Assembly: GCA_942490885.1 (NCBI GenBank)
Contig: CALNYT010000002.1
Coordinates: 2,914,001-2,978,000, forward strand
Direction of reading: 5' to 3'
DNA from: Oceanirhabdus sp942490885
Lineage (GTDB): Bacteria; Bacillota; Clostridia; Clostridiales; Clostridiaceae
Length of the DNA stretch: 64,000 bases
Shown here: piece by piece, positions 19,393-28,216 of the stretch
Layout: each line of letters opens with the position of its first letter
Position numbering within the stretch: position 1 is the first letter of the stretch
Made by a program: the position numbers and the translations under genes
The notes under the pieces: generated by a model
What the model was told of the DNA's origin: nothing
The model's input: the letters and a program-made list of their open reading frames with translations, nothing else
Database searches by the model: none

Positions 19393-20436
19393 TTATTCGT
19401 CTATTCTATTATAATTACTATCGAACCATTTTTCAATATCTTTTGCAGCTTTATTAATATCATTAATAGTTAATTTTAGTTCATATTCATATTTATCTGA
19501 CGTATTTGTATACATAGGATCGTAATATGCTTCCATTAACTCCTTCGTTACTTCCCTTATCTCTCCATGCTTTAGCTTTTCTTTATAATACTCAGCTTTG
19601 TTTTTCCCCATATATTTAGATAACTTATCTAGTGCTATCGAAATCTCTTCTATATAGTTTTCATTCTTGGTATACTCATCAATAATAATTTTGCTTCTAA
19701 AATCTAAGCTAGCATCAATAAAAATATGCTTACCAACTTTCATTTTATTATGTACGTATTCAGGAACAAATACACTACCAATCCTTCTACTTTCTGCTTC
19801 GACAAAAATATATTTATTACCTTTATTTCTACTCAATTCATCATGGATATAGGATTCAAACATTTTCTGTGAATTACAATTATTAAGTCCTACACTCCCA
19901 AGTAATGAACCTCTATGATTTGCAGCTTTCTCTAAATCCAAAATAGAATAACCATCTTCTTTAAGTTGTTTTAGAATTTCAGTTTTCCCAACACCTGTAT
20001 TTCCATGTATAACAATATACTCCACAGAATCGTTTAATTCCACCAATTCTTCCATTACAACTTTTCTATAAGCTTTATATCCGCCTCTTATTCTAGATAC
20101 ACTTATGCCCATAGAATTTATGAAATTTGAAATAACTGCACTTCTCATTCCACCTCTTGCACAAAATAAAGTTATATCCTTATTAGATTTTTTAAGTTCA
20201 TAAATCTCTTCAAAAAAACCTAGGAGCTTTTTTGATGCATAATCTATGCCCACCTTACTTGCTTCATATGGACTTTCTTGTTTATACAATGTACCAATTA
20301 TTTTTCTTTCTTCATCATTAAATATTGGCATATTTATTGCTTCAGGAATACTCTCTTCCTTAAATTCTCCAGGACTTCTAACATCAATGAATAGTCCATC
20401 CCTATTAATTTTTCTATAATCTTGAGGTAATAACAT
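19393..20436 (-). CDS. mnmH: tRNA 2-selenouridine synthase
   Basis: This 347-residue protein (also called SelU/YbbB) replaces sulfur of 2-thiouridine at the tRNA wobble position by selenium from selenophosphate, through a geranylated intermediate. The N-terminal rhodanese domain has FIDVRSPGEF and the active-site Cys in LFCARGGMRSAVISNF. The C-terminal part carries the P-loop IHGNTGVGKTEIL. The length is typical. It implies the cell makes selenophosphate (SelD), although no selD is in this window. It lies 26 bases upstream of parE and may be co-transcribed. Confidence 0.93.
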   Translation of the reverse strand: MLLPQDYRKINRDGLFIDVRSPGEFKEESIPEAINMPIFNDEERKIIGTLYKQESPYEASKVGIDYASKKLLGFFEEIYELKKSNKDITLFCARGGMRSAVISNFINSMGISVSRIRGGYKAYRKVVMEELVELNDSVEYIVIHGNTGVGKTEILKQLKEDGYSILDLEKAANHRGSLLGSVGLNNCNSQKMFESYIHDELSRNKGNKYIFVEAESRRIGSVFVPEYVHNKMKVGKHIFIDASLDFRSKIIIDEYTKNENYIEEISIALDKLSKYMGKNKAEYYKEKLKHGEIREVTKELMEAYYDPMYTNTSDKYEYELKLTINDINKAAKDIEKWFDSNYNRIDE

Positions 20437-20527
20437 GTGATTCCTTCTTCCTATTCTTTAATAATTCCTTACAAACTTTAATAATAATTAATTATTCATG
20501 AAAAGTCAAATTTCATTTATTAAACAA

Positions 20528-20559
20528 CAAAATCACCAACTTTGTTAGTGGTGATTTTG
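20528..20559 (-). terminator. Terminator overlapping the end of the 118-residue membrane protein gene
   Basis: An inverted repeat AAAATCACCA / TGGTGATTTT with a short loop lies at the 3' end of the gene at 20545, followed by TGTTGTTTAA on the minus strand. The arms also end in T-rich sequence on the plus strand. Confidence 0.6.
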
Positions 20560-20901
20560 TTCATTTGAAATTATAAATTTTACAAGTCTAAATATCTTAA
20601 AAGAATACTCAAGATTCACCTTATGTTTCAAATTATGATTTTCTAACATAATTACAAGATTTCTATAAGCCTTTTCATCAATAATTCTAGGATTATCCTT
20701 GATTAATTCAATCATCAGTTCAATTACTTTTTCAGCATACTTTTCATGAAATTCACTTTCTATGGAAGGTATTAATAATTTATTTTCTATTCCATAGTTT
20801 TCTTCGTGTTTCTCTTCATTATCTAGTAAAAAAAATATTAATACAATAAATCCCAAAACAATCACTATTCCAATAACAATAAGAACTACTAAATCCCCCA
20901 A
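20545..20901 (-). CDS. Small single-pass membrane protein of unknown function
   Basis: This 118-residue protein has an N-terminal hydrophobic segment (residues 4-26, VVLIVIGIVIVLGFIVLIFF) and then a charged, helical cytoplasmic or external part with no recognised motif (EKYAEKVIELMIELIKDNPR). It lies between the HD-GYP gene and mnmH on the same strand, 67 bases after the HD-GYP gene, and ends in a terminator. A GGGAGGCAATT ribosome binding site is present. No function can be given. Confidence 0.6.
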   Translation of the reverse strand: MGDLVVLIVIGIVIVLGFIVLIFFLLDNEEKHEENYGIENKLLIPSIESEFHEKYAEKVIELMIELIKDNPRIIDEKAYRNLVIMLENHNLKHKVNLEYSFKIFRLVKFIISNEQNHH

Positions 20902-20968
20902 AATTGCCTCCCATAGTATCCTTTACTATAAGATATGCAGCAAATTGATCTAAGTTACATTAATTTTT

Positions 20969-22084
20969 TTATAAAAGCTCATCTATGTATAAATCACTTC
21001 TTGTTTTTAAATCAATAAACTCATCTTCAACATTTATTAATGGTTTTGAAATATTAAACATATCAATATTGACTATTTTGCCCACTTTTCCATTATTAAG
21101 ACGAACATATTCACCTGTATATACGTTAGTTAGATTCTTTAAAAGAACAGCACAAACATCTCCATCTAATTGATTCCATGCTACACTTTGAAGCTCTTCA
21201 AGACACAAAAAAGGTGATTTTTTATTACTATATACTTTATTAGAAGTCATAGCATCAAATTCATCTGCCACAGCTATAATCTTCGCAAACTTATGAATTT
21301 TTTCTCCCTTTAATCCAAGCGGATAGCCACTTCCATCGATTCTTTCGTGATGCATCAATACTCCCATTCCTACTGATGGGTCTAGAAATTGAGCTTTTTT
21401 AACAATTTTATAACCAAATTCAGAATGCTTTTTAATTTCATCAAATTCTTTTTTTGTAAGTGCACTCGGTTTGTTCAATATTTGAGGATCAATTACCGTT
21501 TTCCCAACATCATGAAGCAAAGCACTATATGTTAATAATAATAATTCTCTTCCTTCAATCCCCATCCATTTACCAATCATAGATGATAAAATACTTACAT
21601 TAATTGAATGATTATAAAGATACTCATCAACGCTTTTATCAAACAATAAATTTTTGATAAGTATGTCATAATCATACTCACCAAACTCATCTATAATTGT
21701 TTTAGAATATCTTCTTACATCATCCACATCAATTTTTTCATCAACTGCAATAGATTTAAAAACACTTTTCATTTCTTTAGTAAAATCATCTACTGATTTT
21801 TCTAATTTTTGTGCTTGAACTCTTCTAGTTTCAGACAAATTTGCATACTTATAACTTTCCTTATCATAAACGTGTGTATTTCCCTCACCTAATCCACCTT
21901 TTTCTAAATACTTATAGACATATATATCCATGAACGGCTGAAGACTGATTATTTTATCAATCATCTTTTGTGTGAGTTTAGCACCTGCTACAAGAAGTTT
22001 AACATTGTCTATTAAAAGATCTTGAGCCAATATCATACTTGGTCTCAATTCATTCGGCAATAACTTTTCTACAGTGTACTTCAT
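20969..22084 (-). CDS. HD-GYP domain protein, probable c-di-GMP phosphodiesterase
   Basis: This 371-residue protein has an N-terminal region of about 150 residues without a known fold, then an HD-GYP domain with its hallmarks: LLHDVGKTVIDPQIL (HD), KHSEFGYKI, and MHHERIDGSGYP (HHxxxDGxGYP). HD-GYP proteins hydrolyse c-di-GMP with a di- or tri-metal centre. All motif residues appear intact, so activity is likely. There is no membrane segment or receiver domain, and the input signal is unknown. It belongs with the GGDEF-EAL protein at 48652 and the c-di-GMP riboswitch at 58768 in one signalling theme. Confidence 0.88.
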   Translation of the reverse strand: MKYTVEKLLPNELRPSMILAQDLLIDNVKLLVAGAKLTQKMIDKIISLQPFMDIYVYKYLEKGGLGEGNTHVYDKESYKYANLSETRRVQAQKLEKSVDDFTKEMKSVFKSIAVDEKIDVDDVRRYSKTIIDEFGEYDYDILIKNLLFDKSVDEYLYNHSINVSILSSMIGKWMGIEGRELLLLTYSALLHDVGKTVIDPQILNKPSALTKKEFDEIKKHSEFGYKIVKKAQFLDPSVGMGVLMHHERIDGSGYPLGLKGEKIHKFAKIIAVADEFDAMTSNKVYSNKKSPFLCLEELQSVAWNQLDGDVCAVLLKNLTNVYTGEYVRLNNGKVGKIVNIDMFNISKPLINVEDEFIDLKTRSDLYIDELL

Positions 22085-22129
22085 AATGTTCCCCCTAAAA
22101 TCTTCTTTAACTCAATTTTAACATTTTGC

Positions 22130-22151
22130 TATAGGTTAAAATAAACCTATA
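22130..22151. repeat. Inverted repeat upstream of the HD-GYP gene
   Basis: TATAGGTT and AACCTATA form a perfect 8-base inverted repeat with a 6-base A/T spacer, 46 bases before the HD-GYP start. It could be an operator or part of a leader hairpin. No T run follows, so it is not a terminator. Confidence 0.35.
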
Positions 22152-22264
22152 TTTTATTATATCAAATATTACATATTTCTGTAAAGTTTTCAAACAAACT
22201 TGTTAAAATTCTGTAAATCATTATTATTCTATGTGTATTCAATAAATTTTGGGTATAAAACAAA

Positions 22265-22321
22265 AGCATATATTGCTGTAAATGTACTACTGAGTATAAT
22301 ACATTTTAAGCAATATATGCT
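22265..22321 (-). terminator. Terminator after the PfkB kinase gene
   Basis: An extended inverted repeat with outer arms AGCATATATTGCT / AGCAATATATGCT (perfect, 13 bases) and inner arms TACATTT / AAAATGTA is followed on the minus strand by TTTTGTTTT. It ends 2 bases from the kinase stop codon. Confidence 0.75.
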
Positions 22322-22322
22322 A

Positions 22323-23282
22323 CTAAACCACTCTTACTGTTTCTTCCCAACTAATTTCTTTTAATTTATCCATAACAAAATCATAAGACATTTTAGGATG
22401 TATAGTTTCCACATGAGCAATTGTTATTATTGACATCCCCATAGAAAATTTCACTGCTTCTTCAATAGATAAATCATTCATATAAGAATATCCCAATCCA
22501 GCCACAAATGAATCTCCTGCACCAGTAACATTTCTAACTAAAACATTCTTAGCTTTAATCTGTCCTCTTTTTTCACTGTTTGAAAAGAATATACCATCTT
22601 CGTCCAAACTTATAAAGACATTTTCAATTCCCATTTCTAAGAAATAATCACACGCTCTTTCTAAATCTTCAACATCGATAATCTTAAATCCTGCTAATAC
22701 TTCCGCTTCATGCCTATTAGGTTTAATAGTATGAAAATATTTAATCAGATGTTTTATTTTTTCAGCCTTAGCTGCTGATACTGGATCCAATATAAATTTA
22801 GTCTTTCCCTGAAATTCAGTTAATATGAACTCAAGATTATTAGGATCATCTGCATCTAAAAATGTGTATTCAGCATTTTCGATAAGCTCAGACTTTGATA
22901 AAATGAATTTCCTATCCATCTCACCAATACTCTTCATATCAGCTATTCCAGATACCATTTCTCCGTTTTCATTTAAAATTGCCATATATGTAGGAGTTCC
23001 ACCCTTTTGTAATATTAGAGATTCACTCATATCGTATCCAATAACTTTGGAGTGATCCAACATACTTCTACCAATTTCATCATTACCTAAAATTGAAATA
23101 AGTTTTGTATTCACACCTATTCTAGCCATATTTTCAGCGATATTACGACAAACACCTCCAAAAGATATTTTAACTCTCCCAGGTGTAGAGTTAAACTGTC
23201 TATAACAATCTCCTGAAAATCCAAATATATCAACAACCGACGCACCAAAAACTAAGGCATAGTCTTTTGAATTTACACTCAT
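22323..23282 (-). CDS. PfkB-family carbohydrate/nucleoside kinase (pseudouridine-kinase-like)
   Basis: The protein is about 319 residues. PfkB signatures are present: GGVCRNIAENMARIG near the N-terminus and VRNVTGAGDSFVAGLGYSY with the GAGD anion hole and catalytic Asp. The GGVxRNIAENxAR form is typical of pseudouridine kinases (PsuK/YeiC) rather than ribokinases, but psuG is not adjacent, so the substrate is uncertain. I placed the start at 23282 (MSVNSK), because the in-frame upstream ATG at 23309 would put the GGAGGAGGAAG ribosome binding site inside the coding region (MVGLGGGRG). It is monocistronic with its own terminator. Confidence 0.8.
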   Translation of the reverse strand: MSVNSKDYALVFGASVVDIFGFSGDCYRQFNSTPGRVKISFGGVCRNIAENMARIGVNTKLISILGNDEIGRSMLDHSKVIGYDMSESLILQKGGTPTYMAILNENGEMVSGIADMKSIGEMDRKFILSKSELIENAEYTFLDADDPNNLEFILTEFQGKTKFILDPVSAAKAEKIKHLIKYFHTIKPNRHEAEVLAGFKIIDVEDLERACDYFLEMGIENVFISLDEDGIFFSNSEKRGQIKAKNVLVRNVTGAGDSFVAGLGYSYMNDLSIEEAVKFSMGMSIITIAHVETIHPKMSYDFVMDKLKEISWEETVRVV

Positions 23283-23618
23283 ACCTCTTCCTCCTCCTAA
23301 TCCAACCATGTAATTTTATCACATTTCGACAATAAATTAAAGTCCTTAAATATTAGCTTGTCTATCTTCAGATTATTTTATAATTCTTCTAGCATTATTC
23401 AATTATTTTCTACGAACCACTTCTGAAATATTTCCATTTAATTTCCATCATTCTTTATTAATCTCTACCACTAGTTTTCACTACTACTTTTAATAAAGTG
23501 AAAACCATCTATACGCTCTTCTATCGCTTAATTAGGTACATTTTATACATTCCAACCATATTTCCCATTACAATCAATTTTGAGAACTTATCCATATTAT
23601 AAATTTTGACAGTATTAA
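23283..23618. other. Gene-free stretch upstream of the PfkB gene
   Basis: No open frame with a ribosome binding site was seen on either strand. It must contain the PfkB promoter, but I could not single one out. The left end of the cyclomaltodextrinase transcript and its terminator border it. Confidence 0.45.
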
Positions 23619-23640
23619 AGCACCCTCTTTTTAGGGTGCT
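23619..23640 (-). terminator. Terminator after the cytoplasmic GH13 gene
   Basis: AGCACCCT / AGGGTGCT with a 6-base loop, followed on the minus strand by TTTAATACT. It lies just after the stop of the cyclomaltodextrinase-type gene. Confidence 0.75.
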
Positions 23641-23652
23641 CAAACTTTATGC

Positions 23653-25374
23653 CTATTTAATCATAAACATTTCATTAGCATCTAATTCAATACTTCCATC
23701 GAATTGAATTTCTTTTTCACTTAACATATCAAAGTACTTTCCATTTAACTTATTACATTCAATTGATTTTTTCTCTTCATTATTATTAAGTATTGTAATA
23801 ACACTATTTTTATCATCATACATCCTTGTAATAAGCACATTTTCATCAGAATATAAGCATTCAAATTCACCATAAATAAGAACCTTATTCTCTTTTCTAA
23901 TTCTGTTTAGTTTTCTATAAAGATCTAATATTTCTTTGTTCTGCTTCTCTTCTTCCCAAATCATACATCTTCTACAATCCGGATCACCTTCTCCAACCAT
24001 TCCAACTTCTCCACCATAGTAAATATAAGGCACACCTATGTATGAATATTGGAATACCATTGTATGTTTTAATCTATTGATATCTTCTTTACAAGTAGTC
24101 AAATATCTTTCAGTATCATGACTATCAAGTAAATTAAATTGATTTCTATTAATTTCATCCATATACAGTACTCTGTTTTGAACTAAACCTCTAATAAATT
24201 CTTGAGAAGATATCTTTCTTTTAGCAAAGAAATCCATAGCTAATTCTCTAAATGGATATTGCATTATTCCATCCATTTGATCACCTCTTAACCATTGAGA
24301 TGATTCATGCATTATTTCTCCAATGATAATAGCCTCTGGATTAGTATTCTTTACTCTTTTGTTAAATTCTCTCCAGAATTTATGATCAACCTCATTACAA
24401 ACATCTAATCTCCATCCATCTATGCCTACTTGTTTTATCCAATACTCAGCTACATCAAGTAAATATTCTACAGCTTCTGGATTTTCAGTGTTCAGCTTTG
24501 GCATTTCAGAAACGCTATCTGCAAAAGTATCATAATTTATTTTTTCAATATCAACAGGGAATTCATGAATAAAGAACCAATCTTTATATTTTGATTTTTC
24601 ACCGTTTTTTATTACATCTTCAAATGCGAAAAAATCTCTTCCTGAATGATTAAACACAGCGTCAAATAGAACTTTTATGTTTTTTTCATGACATCTTTCC
24701 ACAAGTTCTTTAACAGTTTCAACTGTCCCAAATTGTGGATCTATTTTGTAATAGTCTTTTGTATTATATTTGTGATTAGTTGTAGATTCAAATACAGGTG
24801 TGAAGTAAATAATATCTACCCCTAAATCTTCAAGATAATCAAGTTTATTTATTACTCCTTGAATATCTCCCCCAAAAATAGTTTGAGTAGTAACAGGTTC
24901 ACCCCATTTAAGAACATTTTCCGGATCATTTTTCGTGTCCCCATTACAAAATCTATCTGGGAATATTTGATATACAACTCCCTCTTTTAACCAATCAGGT
25001 GATTTATACATATCAGCATTGCAAATATAAGGGAATTGGAAACCCCCTTCTTTATTTAATTCTTCAGCAGGACCTCTTTCACTAAAATACAATACTTCTC
25101 GATTACAACCTGTAAGTTTGAAATTATATTTGAATTTTCTACTAGAAAGTTTTATCTCTCCCTCAAAGTAATCAAACATATCTGTAACAAATCTTTTTTC
25201 TATTTCTATAACTTGATACTCATCTTCGCTTTTATATCTATCTTTGAAATACACTTCACATTTATCAATTTCATCATGAGCTACTCTTATTCTCACTCTT
25301 AATGTATCTTTCTCAACACCATAGGCATATGGTACATCTGCAATATGATATATAGCATGTTTATTAATGTTCAT
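23653..25374 (-). CDS. Cytoplasmic GH13 glycosidase, cyclomaltodextrinase/neopullulanase type
   Basis: This 573-residue enzyme has an N-terminal CBM34-like beta domain (about 1-120) followed by the GH13 barrel. The motifs are FDAVFNHSG (region I), GWRLDVCNEV (nucleophile Asp), IIGEIMHES (acid/base Glu) and LLDSHDTERYL (third acid). There is no signal peptide, so it should act in the cytoplasm on maltodextrins or cyclodextrins brought in by the ABC transporter encoded just upstream. It would be the last gene of the mal operon, but an IS1182-type element now lies between it and malG. Transcription after that insertion would have to come from the IS or from an internal promoter. Confidence 0.9.
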   Translation of the reverse strand: MNINKHAIYHIADVPYAYGVEKDTLRVRIRVAHDEIDKCEVYFKDRYKSEDEYQVIEIEKRFVTDMFDYFEGEIKLSSRKFKYNFKLTGCNREVLYFSERGPAEELNKEGGFQFPYICNADMYKSPDWLKEGVVYQIFPDRFCNGDTKNDPENVLKWGEPVTTQTIFGGDIQGVINKLDYLEDLGVDIIYFTPVFESTTNHKYNTKDYYKIDPQFGTVETVKELVERCHEKNIKVLFDAVFNHSGRDFFAFEDVIKNGEKSKYKDWFFIHEFPVDIEKINYDTFADSVSEMPKLNTENPEAVEYLLDVAEYWIKQVGIDGWRLDVCNEVDHKFWREFNKRVKNTNPEAIIIGEIMHESSQWLRGDQMDGIMQYPFRELAMDFFAKRKISSQEFIRGLVQNRVLYMDEINRNQFNLLDSHDTERYLTTCKEDINRLKHTMVFQYSYIGVPYIYYGGEVGMVGEGDPDCRRCMIWEEEKQNKEILDLYRKLNRIRKENKVLIYGEFECLYSDENVLITRMYDDKNSVITILNNNEEKKSIECNKLNGKYFDMLSEKEIQFDGSIELDANEMFMIK

Positions 25375-25420
25375 TAGAATATCCCTTCCTCTTCAAGATT
25401 ATTATTAGGCATATGAAAAT

Positions 25421-25459
25421 GGGGCTGTCGCACTAAAAGATTAGTGCGACAGCCTTTTT
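25421..25459 (+). terminator. Left IS end: perfect hairpin plus T run
   Basis: A 14-base perfect stem with an AAGA loop starts within the left inverted repeat and is followed by TTTTTGCG. It would stop plus-strand transcription entering the IS from outside, protecting the transposase gene from read-through. Confidence 0.7.
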
Positions 25460-25516
25460 GCGTAAAAAATAAATCTCCCACTCGGAAGAGTGGAAGACTT
25501 ATGGTAAAATTAATAT

Positions 25517-27145
25517 ATGACTAAATACATTAATTTACATAAAAATTATACTTCAAATCGTGGATATTATCAATTAAAACTTCCACTAAATATCGATTAT
25601 ATAATCCCAGATAATGATTCAGTGCGTTTGCTAAGTCAGTTTGTAGAGGAGATGGATTTAACAGATTTATATTCGACTTATTCCCGATTAAGGGAAAATC
25701 AGGCTACGCCTCGTCAGATGCTGAAGATTGTACTTTATTCTTACATGAATCGTAGTTATTCTTCTAGGGAAATGGAAATCTCCTGCAGAAGAGATGTTAA
25801 TTTCATGTATCTTTTAGAAGGTTCACCAGTGCCAGATCATTCTACCTTTGCAAGGTTTCGTAGTCTTCACTTTGCTCCTTGTTCAGAAATAATTATGGCT
25901 GAAATGACAAATTTTCTTTATAAGATTGGAGAAATATTAGGAGATGCAATATTTATTGATGGTACAAAAATAGAGGCATGTGCTAACAAGTATACTTTCG
26001 TTTGGAAAAAATCAGTTTCAAAAAATTTGGAGAGATTACTTTCTAAATTAGCTGATTTCGTAGCTGAATGTGAAGAACTGTATGGAATAAAGCTTGTATA
26101 CGAGAACAAGGTAAAAATAAAGCATGTAAAAAAGCTACGCAAGAAGCTATATGCATTGAAACAAGAAAGAAATATAGAATTTGTACATGGATGTGGCAAA
26201 AGAAAAACTCCTATTCAACGTTCCATTGAAAAACTTGAGGAGTATCTTGGTAAGTTAAAAGAATATACACAGAAAATCCATACCTGTGGTAACCGTAATA
26301 GCTATTCCAAGACTGATAAAGATGCAACCTTTATGAGAATGAAAGAAGATGCTATGAAAAATGGTCAGTTAAAACCAGGTTATAATGTTCAGCATGGAGT
26401 AGATTCTGAATATATAGTATGGCTTACTGTTGGCCCTCAGCCTACGGACACGACAACATTGATTCCATTTATAAAAAGCATGGAGAATTTCTTGTACTTT
26501 AAGTATTTTAAAATTGTTGCGGATGCAGGTTACGAGAGTGAAGAAAATTATGTTTATGTTAAAGAGAATGGACAATTATCATATATTAAACCAGCAAATT
26601 ATGAAATATCAAAAACAAGGAAATATAAAAATGATATAAGCAGAATAGATAATATGGATTATACTGAATTTGGTGATTATTATACTTGTAAAAATAATAA
26701 GAAACTAACAGTAAATAAAATAGTAAAAAGAAAAAGTAAGACAGGCTATATAAGTGAAAAAACAATTTATACTTCTGAGGACTGCAGTAACTGTATTTAC
26801 AAGAGCAAATGCATAAAAGGACATAACTGCAAAACACCACTAGAAGAAAGAGTTAAAAATCTTGAAACTTCAAAGCTATTCAACATGCTTCGCAAAGAAA
26901 ATCTTGAAAGAATTGTAAGCGAAGAAGGCTGCGAATTGAGAATGAATCGAAGTATTCAGGCCGAAGGCTCTTTTGCACAGATAAAACAGGATATGAGATT
27001 TCGTAGATATCTAAGTAAAGGTAAAAAGAATGTTTTGGCAGAAAGTGTTCTATTAGCAATGGCACATAATATAAATAAGCTACATAATAAAATTCAGTCA
27101 GATAGAACTGGAATACATCTTTTTCCTCTTAAAAAGGGTGCATAA
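25517..27145 (+). CDS. IS1182-family DDE transposase
   Basis: This 542-residue protein has an N-terminal DUF772-type region (SRLRENQATPRQMLKIVLY, SPVPDHSTFARFRS) and a DDE core with candidate acids in AIFIDGTKIEA, KIVADAGYESEEN and SIQAEGSFAQIKQD. It also has a small Cys cluster (CSNCIYKSKCIKGHNC) between them, as in IS1182 relatives. No frameshift or stop is seen, so the element may still be active. It is transcribed against the mal genes on both sides. The ATG has no strong ribosome binding site, consistent with low expression of a transposase. Confidence 0.93.
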   Translation: MTKYINLHKNYTSNRGYYQLKLPLNIDYIIPDNDSVRLLSQFVEEMDLTDLYSTYSRLRENQATPRQMLKIVLYSYMNRSYSSREMEISCRRDVNFMYLLEGSPVPDHSTFARFRSLHFAPCSEIIMAEMTNFLYKIGEILGDAIFIDGTKIEACANKYTFVWKKSVSKNLERLLSKLADFVAECEELYGIKLVYENKVKIKHVKKLRKKLYALKQERNIEFVHGCGKRKTPIQRSIEKLEEYLGKLKEYTQKIHTCGNRNSYSKTDKDATFMRMKEDAMKNGQLKPGYNVQHGVDSEYIVWLTVGPQPTDTTTLIPFIKSMENFLYFKYFKIVADAGYESEENYVYVKENGQLSYIKPANYEISKTRKYKNDISRIDNMDYTEFGDYYTCKNNKKLTVNKIVKRKSKTGYISEKTIYTSEDCSNCIYKSKCIKGHNCKTPLEERVKNLETSKLFNMLRKENLERIVSEEGCELRMNRSIQAEGSFAQIKQDMRFRRYLSKGKKNVLAESVLLAMAHNINKLHNKIQSDRTGIHLFPLKKGA

Positions 27146-27269
27146 TTTTAAAATTTAAAAAACTTTTGAAATAAAAAAAGCCTTAATATCAAAGGCTTAT
27201 TAAAGTGCACCATTTTTTAATTATAGAGCTTATTTTGGGTTAAAATATCATTAAATTTTCTATGAACCA

Positions 27270-27322
27270 CACAAAAAACGCTGCCGCGTTAGCATATTTT
27301 TTTATGCTAATGCGACAGCCCC
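27270..27322 (-). terminator. Right IS end: imperfect hairpin with T run facing malG
   Basis: Read on the minus strand, GCTGTCGCATTAGCATA and TATGCTAACGCGGCAGC form a stem with an A-rich loop, followed by GTTTTTTGTG. Transcripts coming from malG would meet this hairpin about 25 bases after the malG stop, so it probably ends most mal transcription before the GH13 gene. Confidence 0.6.
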
Positions 27323-27346
27323 ATTTAAATGTGCCATAAATGTCTA

Positions 27347-28216
27347 TTAACCTTTAACTGCTCCTGCAACTAAACCTTTTGAAATATACTTTTGTAATGC
27401 TACAAATAGGAAAACAACAGGTAATGCTCCCATAATTGCTGCTGCAGCAAATTGTGTCCAATTCGCAGCAAATTCATTCTTAATAAATGAGTTTAATCCA
27501 ATAGCCAACGTGTAATTTTCAGGACTTTTTAGTGCAACACTGGAAATTACGAATTCACTATAAATACCAATGAAGCTAAATAAAAATATAACTGCTAGCA
27601 TTGATCTACTTAAAGGCAATATAATTCTAGTGAAAATTTGCCAATGTGTTGCACCATCAACCATAGCCGCTTCATCAAGAGCCATCGGTATTCCATCTAT
27701 AAAACCTTTCAATAACCAAATATTATATGCACTACCTGCACATAGAATAAGGATTAAAGCAAACTTATTATCAATCAAATCATATTTGTATAAAATTCCG
27801 TATATAGCAGCTATTGTCATCATTGATGGGAACATCTGTAATATCAACAATGACATTAACCCATACTTTCTACCTTTGAATCTCAATCTTGAGAAAGCAT
27901 ATGCTGAAGTAACGCTCATTAAAAGTTGTAGAACCGCAACTGAAGTTGCAATAATTAAACTATTCTTCATCCATATAGCGAACTTACCTTCTTTTAATAC
28001 AGAAATATAATTGTTAAATGTTATTTCTTTTGGAATAAGATCTGATGAGAAAAAAGCATCACCAGTTCTTAAAGATGCTGTCACAATCCAAAACACGGGG
28101 AACAACACCCCTATTATAGCAATCCAAATAAATACTCTTCCAGCCCATAGAGATAACTTTTCATGCTTTTTCATCTTTCTAACATATTTCACTGAATTTG
28201 TATTATTAGCACTCAT
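27347..28216 (-). CDS. malG: Maltodextrin ABC transporter permease, MalG type
   Basis: This 289-residue membrane protein has six hydrophobic segments and the MalG EAA loop (LDEAAMVDGATHWQIF...LPLS) that contacts the ATPase. The first segment begins near residue 25 (VFIWIAIIGVLFPVFWIV). It pairs with MalF to form the translocation channel. Its ATG overlaps the malF stop codon (TAATG), so the two are translationally coupled. No MalK ATPase gene is in the window; a shared sugar ATPase elsewhere is the usual solution in Firmicutes. The gene ends just before the IS element. Confidence 0.92.
   Translation of the reverse strand: MSANNTNSVKYVRKMKKHEKLSLWAGRVFIWIAIIGVLFPVFWIVTASLRTGDAFFSSDLIPKEITFNNYISVLKEGKFAIWMKNSLIIATSVAVLQLLMSVTSAYAFSRLRFKGRKYGLMSLLILQMFPSMMTIAAIYGILYKYDLIDNKFALILILCAGSAYNIWLLKGFIDGIPMALDEAAMVDGATHWQIFTRIILPLSRSMLAVIFLFSFIGIYSEFVISSVALKSPENYTLAIGLNSFIKNEFAANWTQFAAAAIMGALPVVFLFVALQKYISKGLVAGAVKG

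Larger units (their letters stand above)
25421..27322 (+). mobile_element. Complete IS1182-family insertion sequence (about 1.9 kb)
   Basis: The element is bounded by inverted ends beginning GGGGCTGTCGCA (left, 25421) and, read inward from the right end (27322), GGGGCTGTCGCATTAGC. It encodes one intact transposase. Both ends continue into hairpins: the left end is a perfect 14-base stem (GGCTGTCGCACTAA / TTAGTGCGACAGCC) followed by TTTTT, and the right end forms an imperfect stem followed by TTTTTT on the minus strand. Both therefore look like terminators directed inward. The flanks are GAAAAT on the left and ATTTAAAT on the right; I cannot define a target-site duplication with certainty. It sits between malG and the GH13 gene of the maltodextrin operon. 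Confidence 0.9.

Noticed and set aside
25411..27332. A target-site duplication flanking the IS element
   Set aside because: Flanks GAAAAT and ATTTAAAT share only AT and a palindromic look. I cannot define a direct repeat with confidence.
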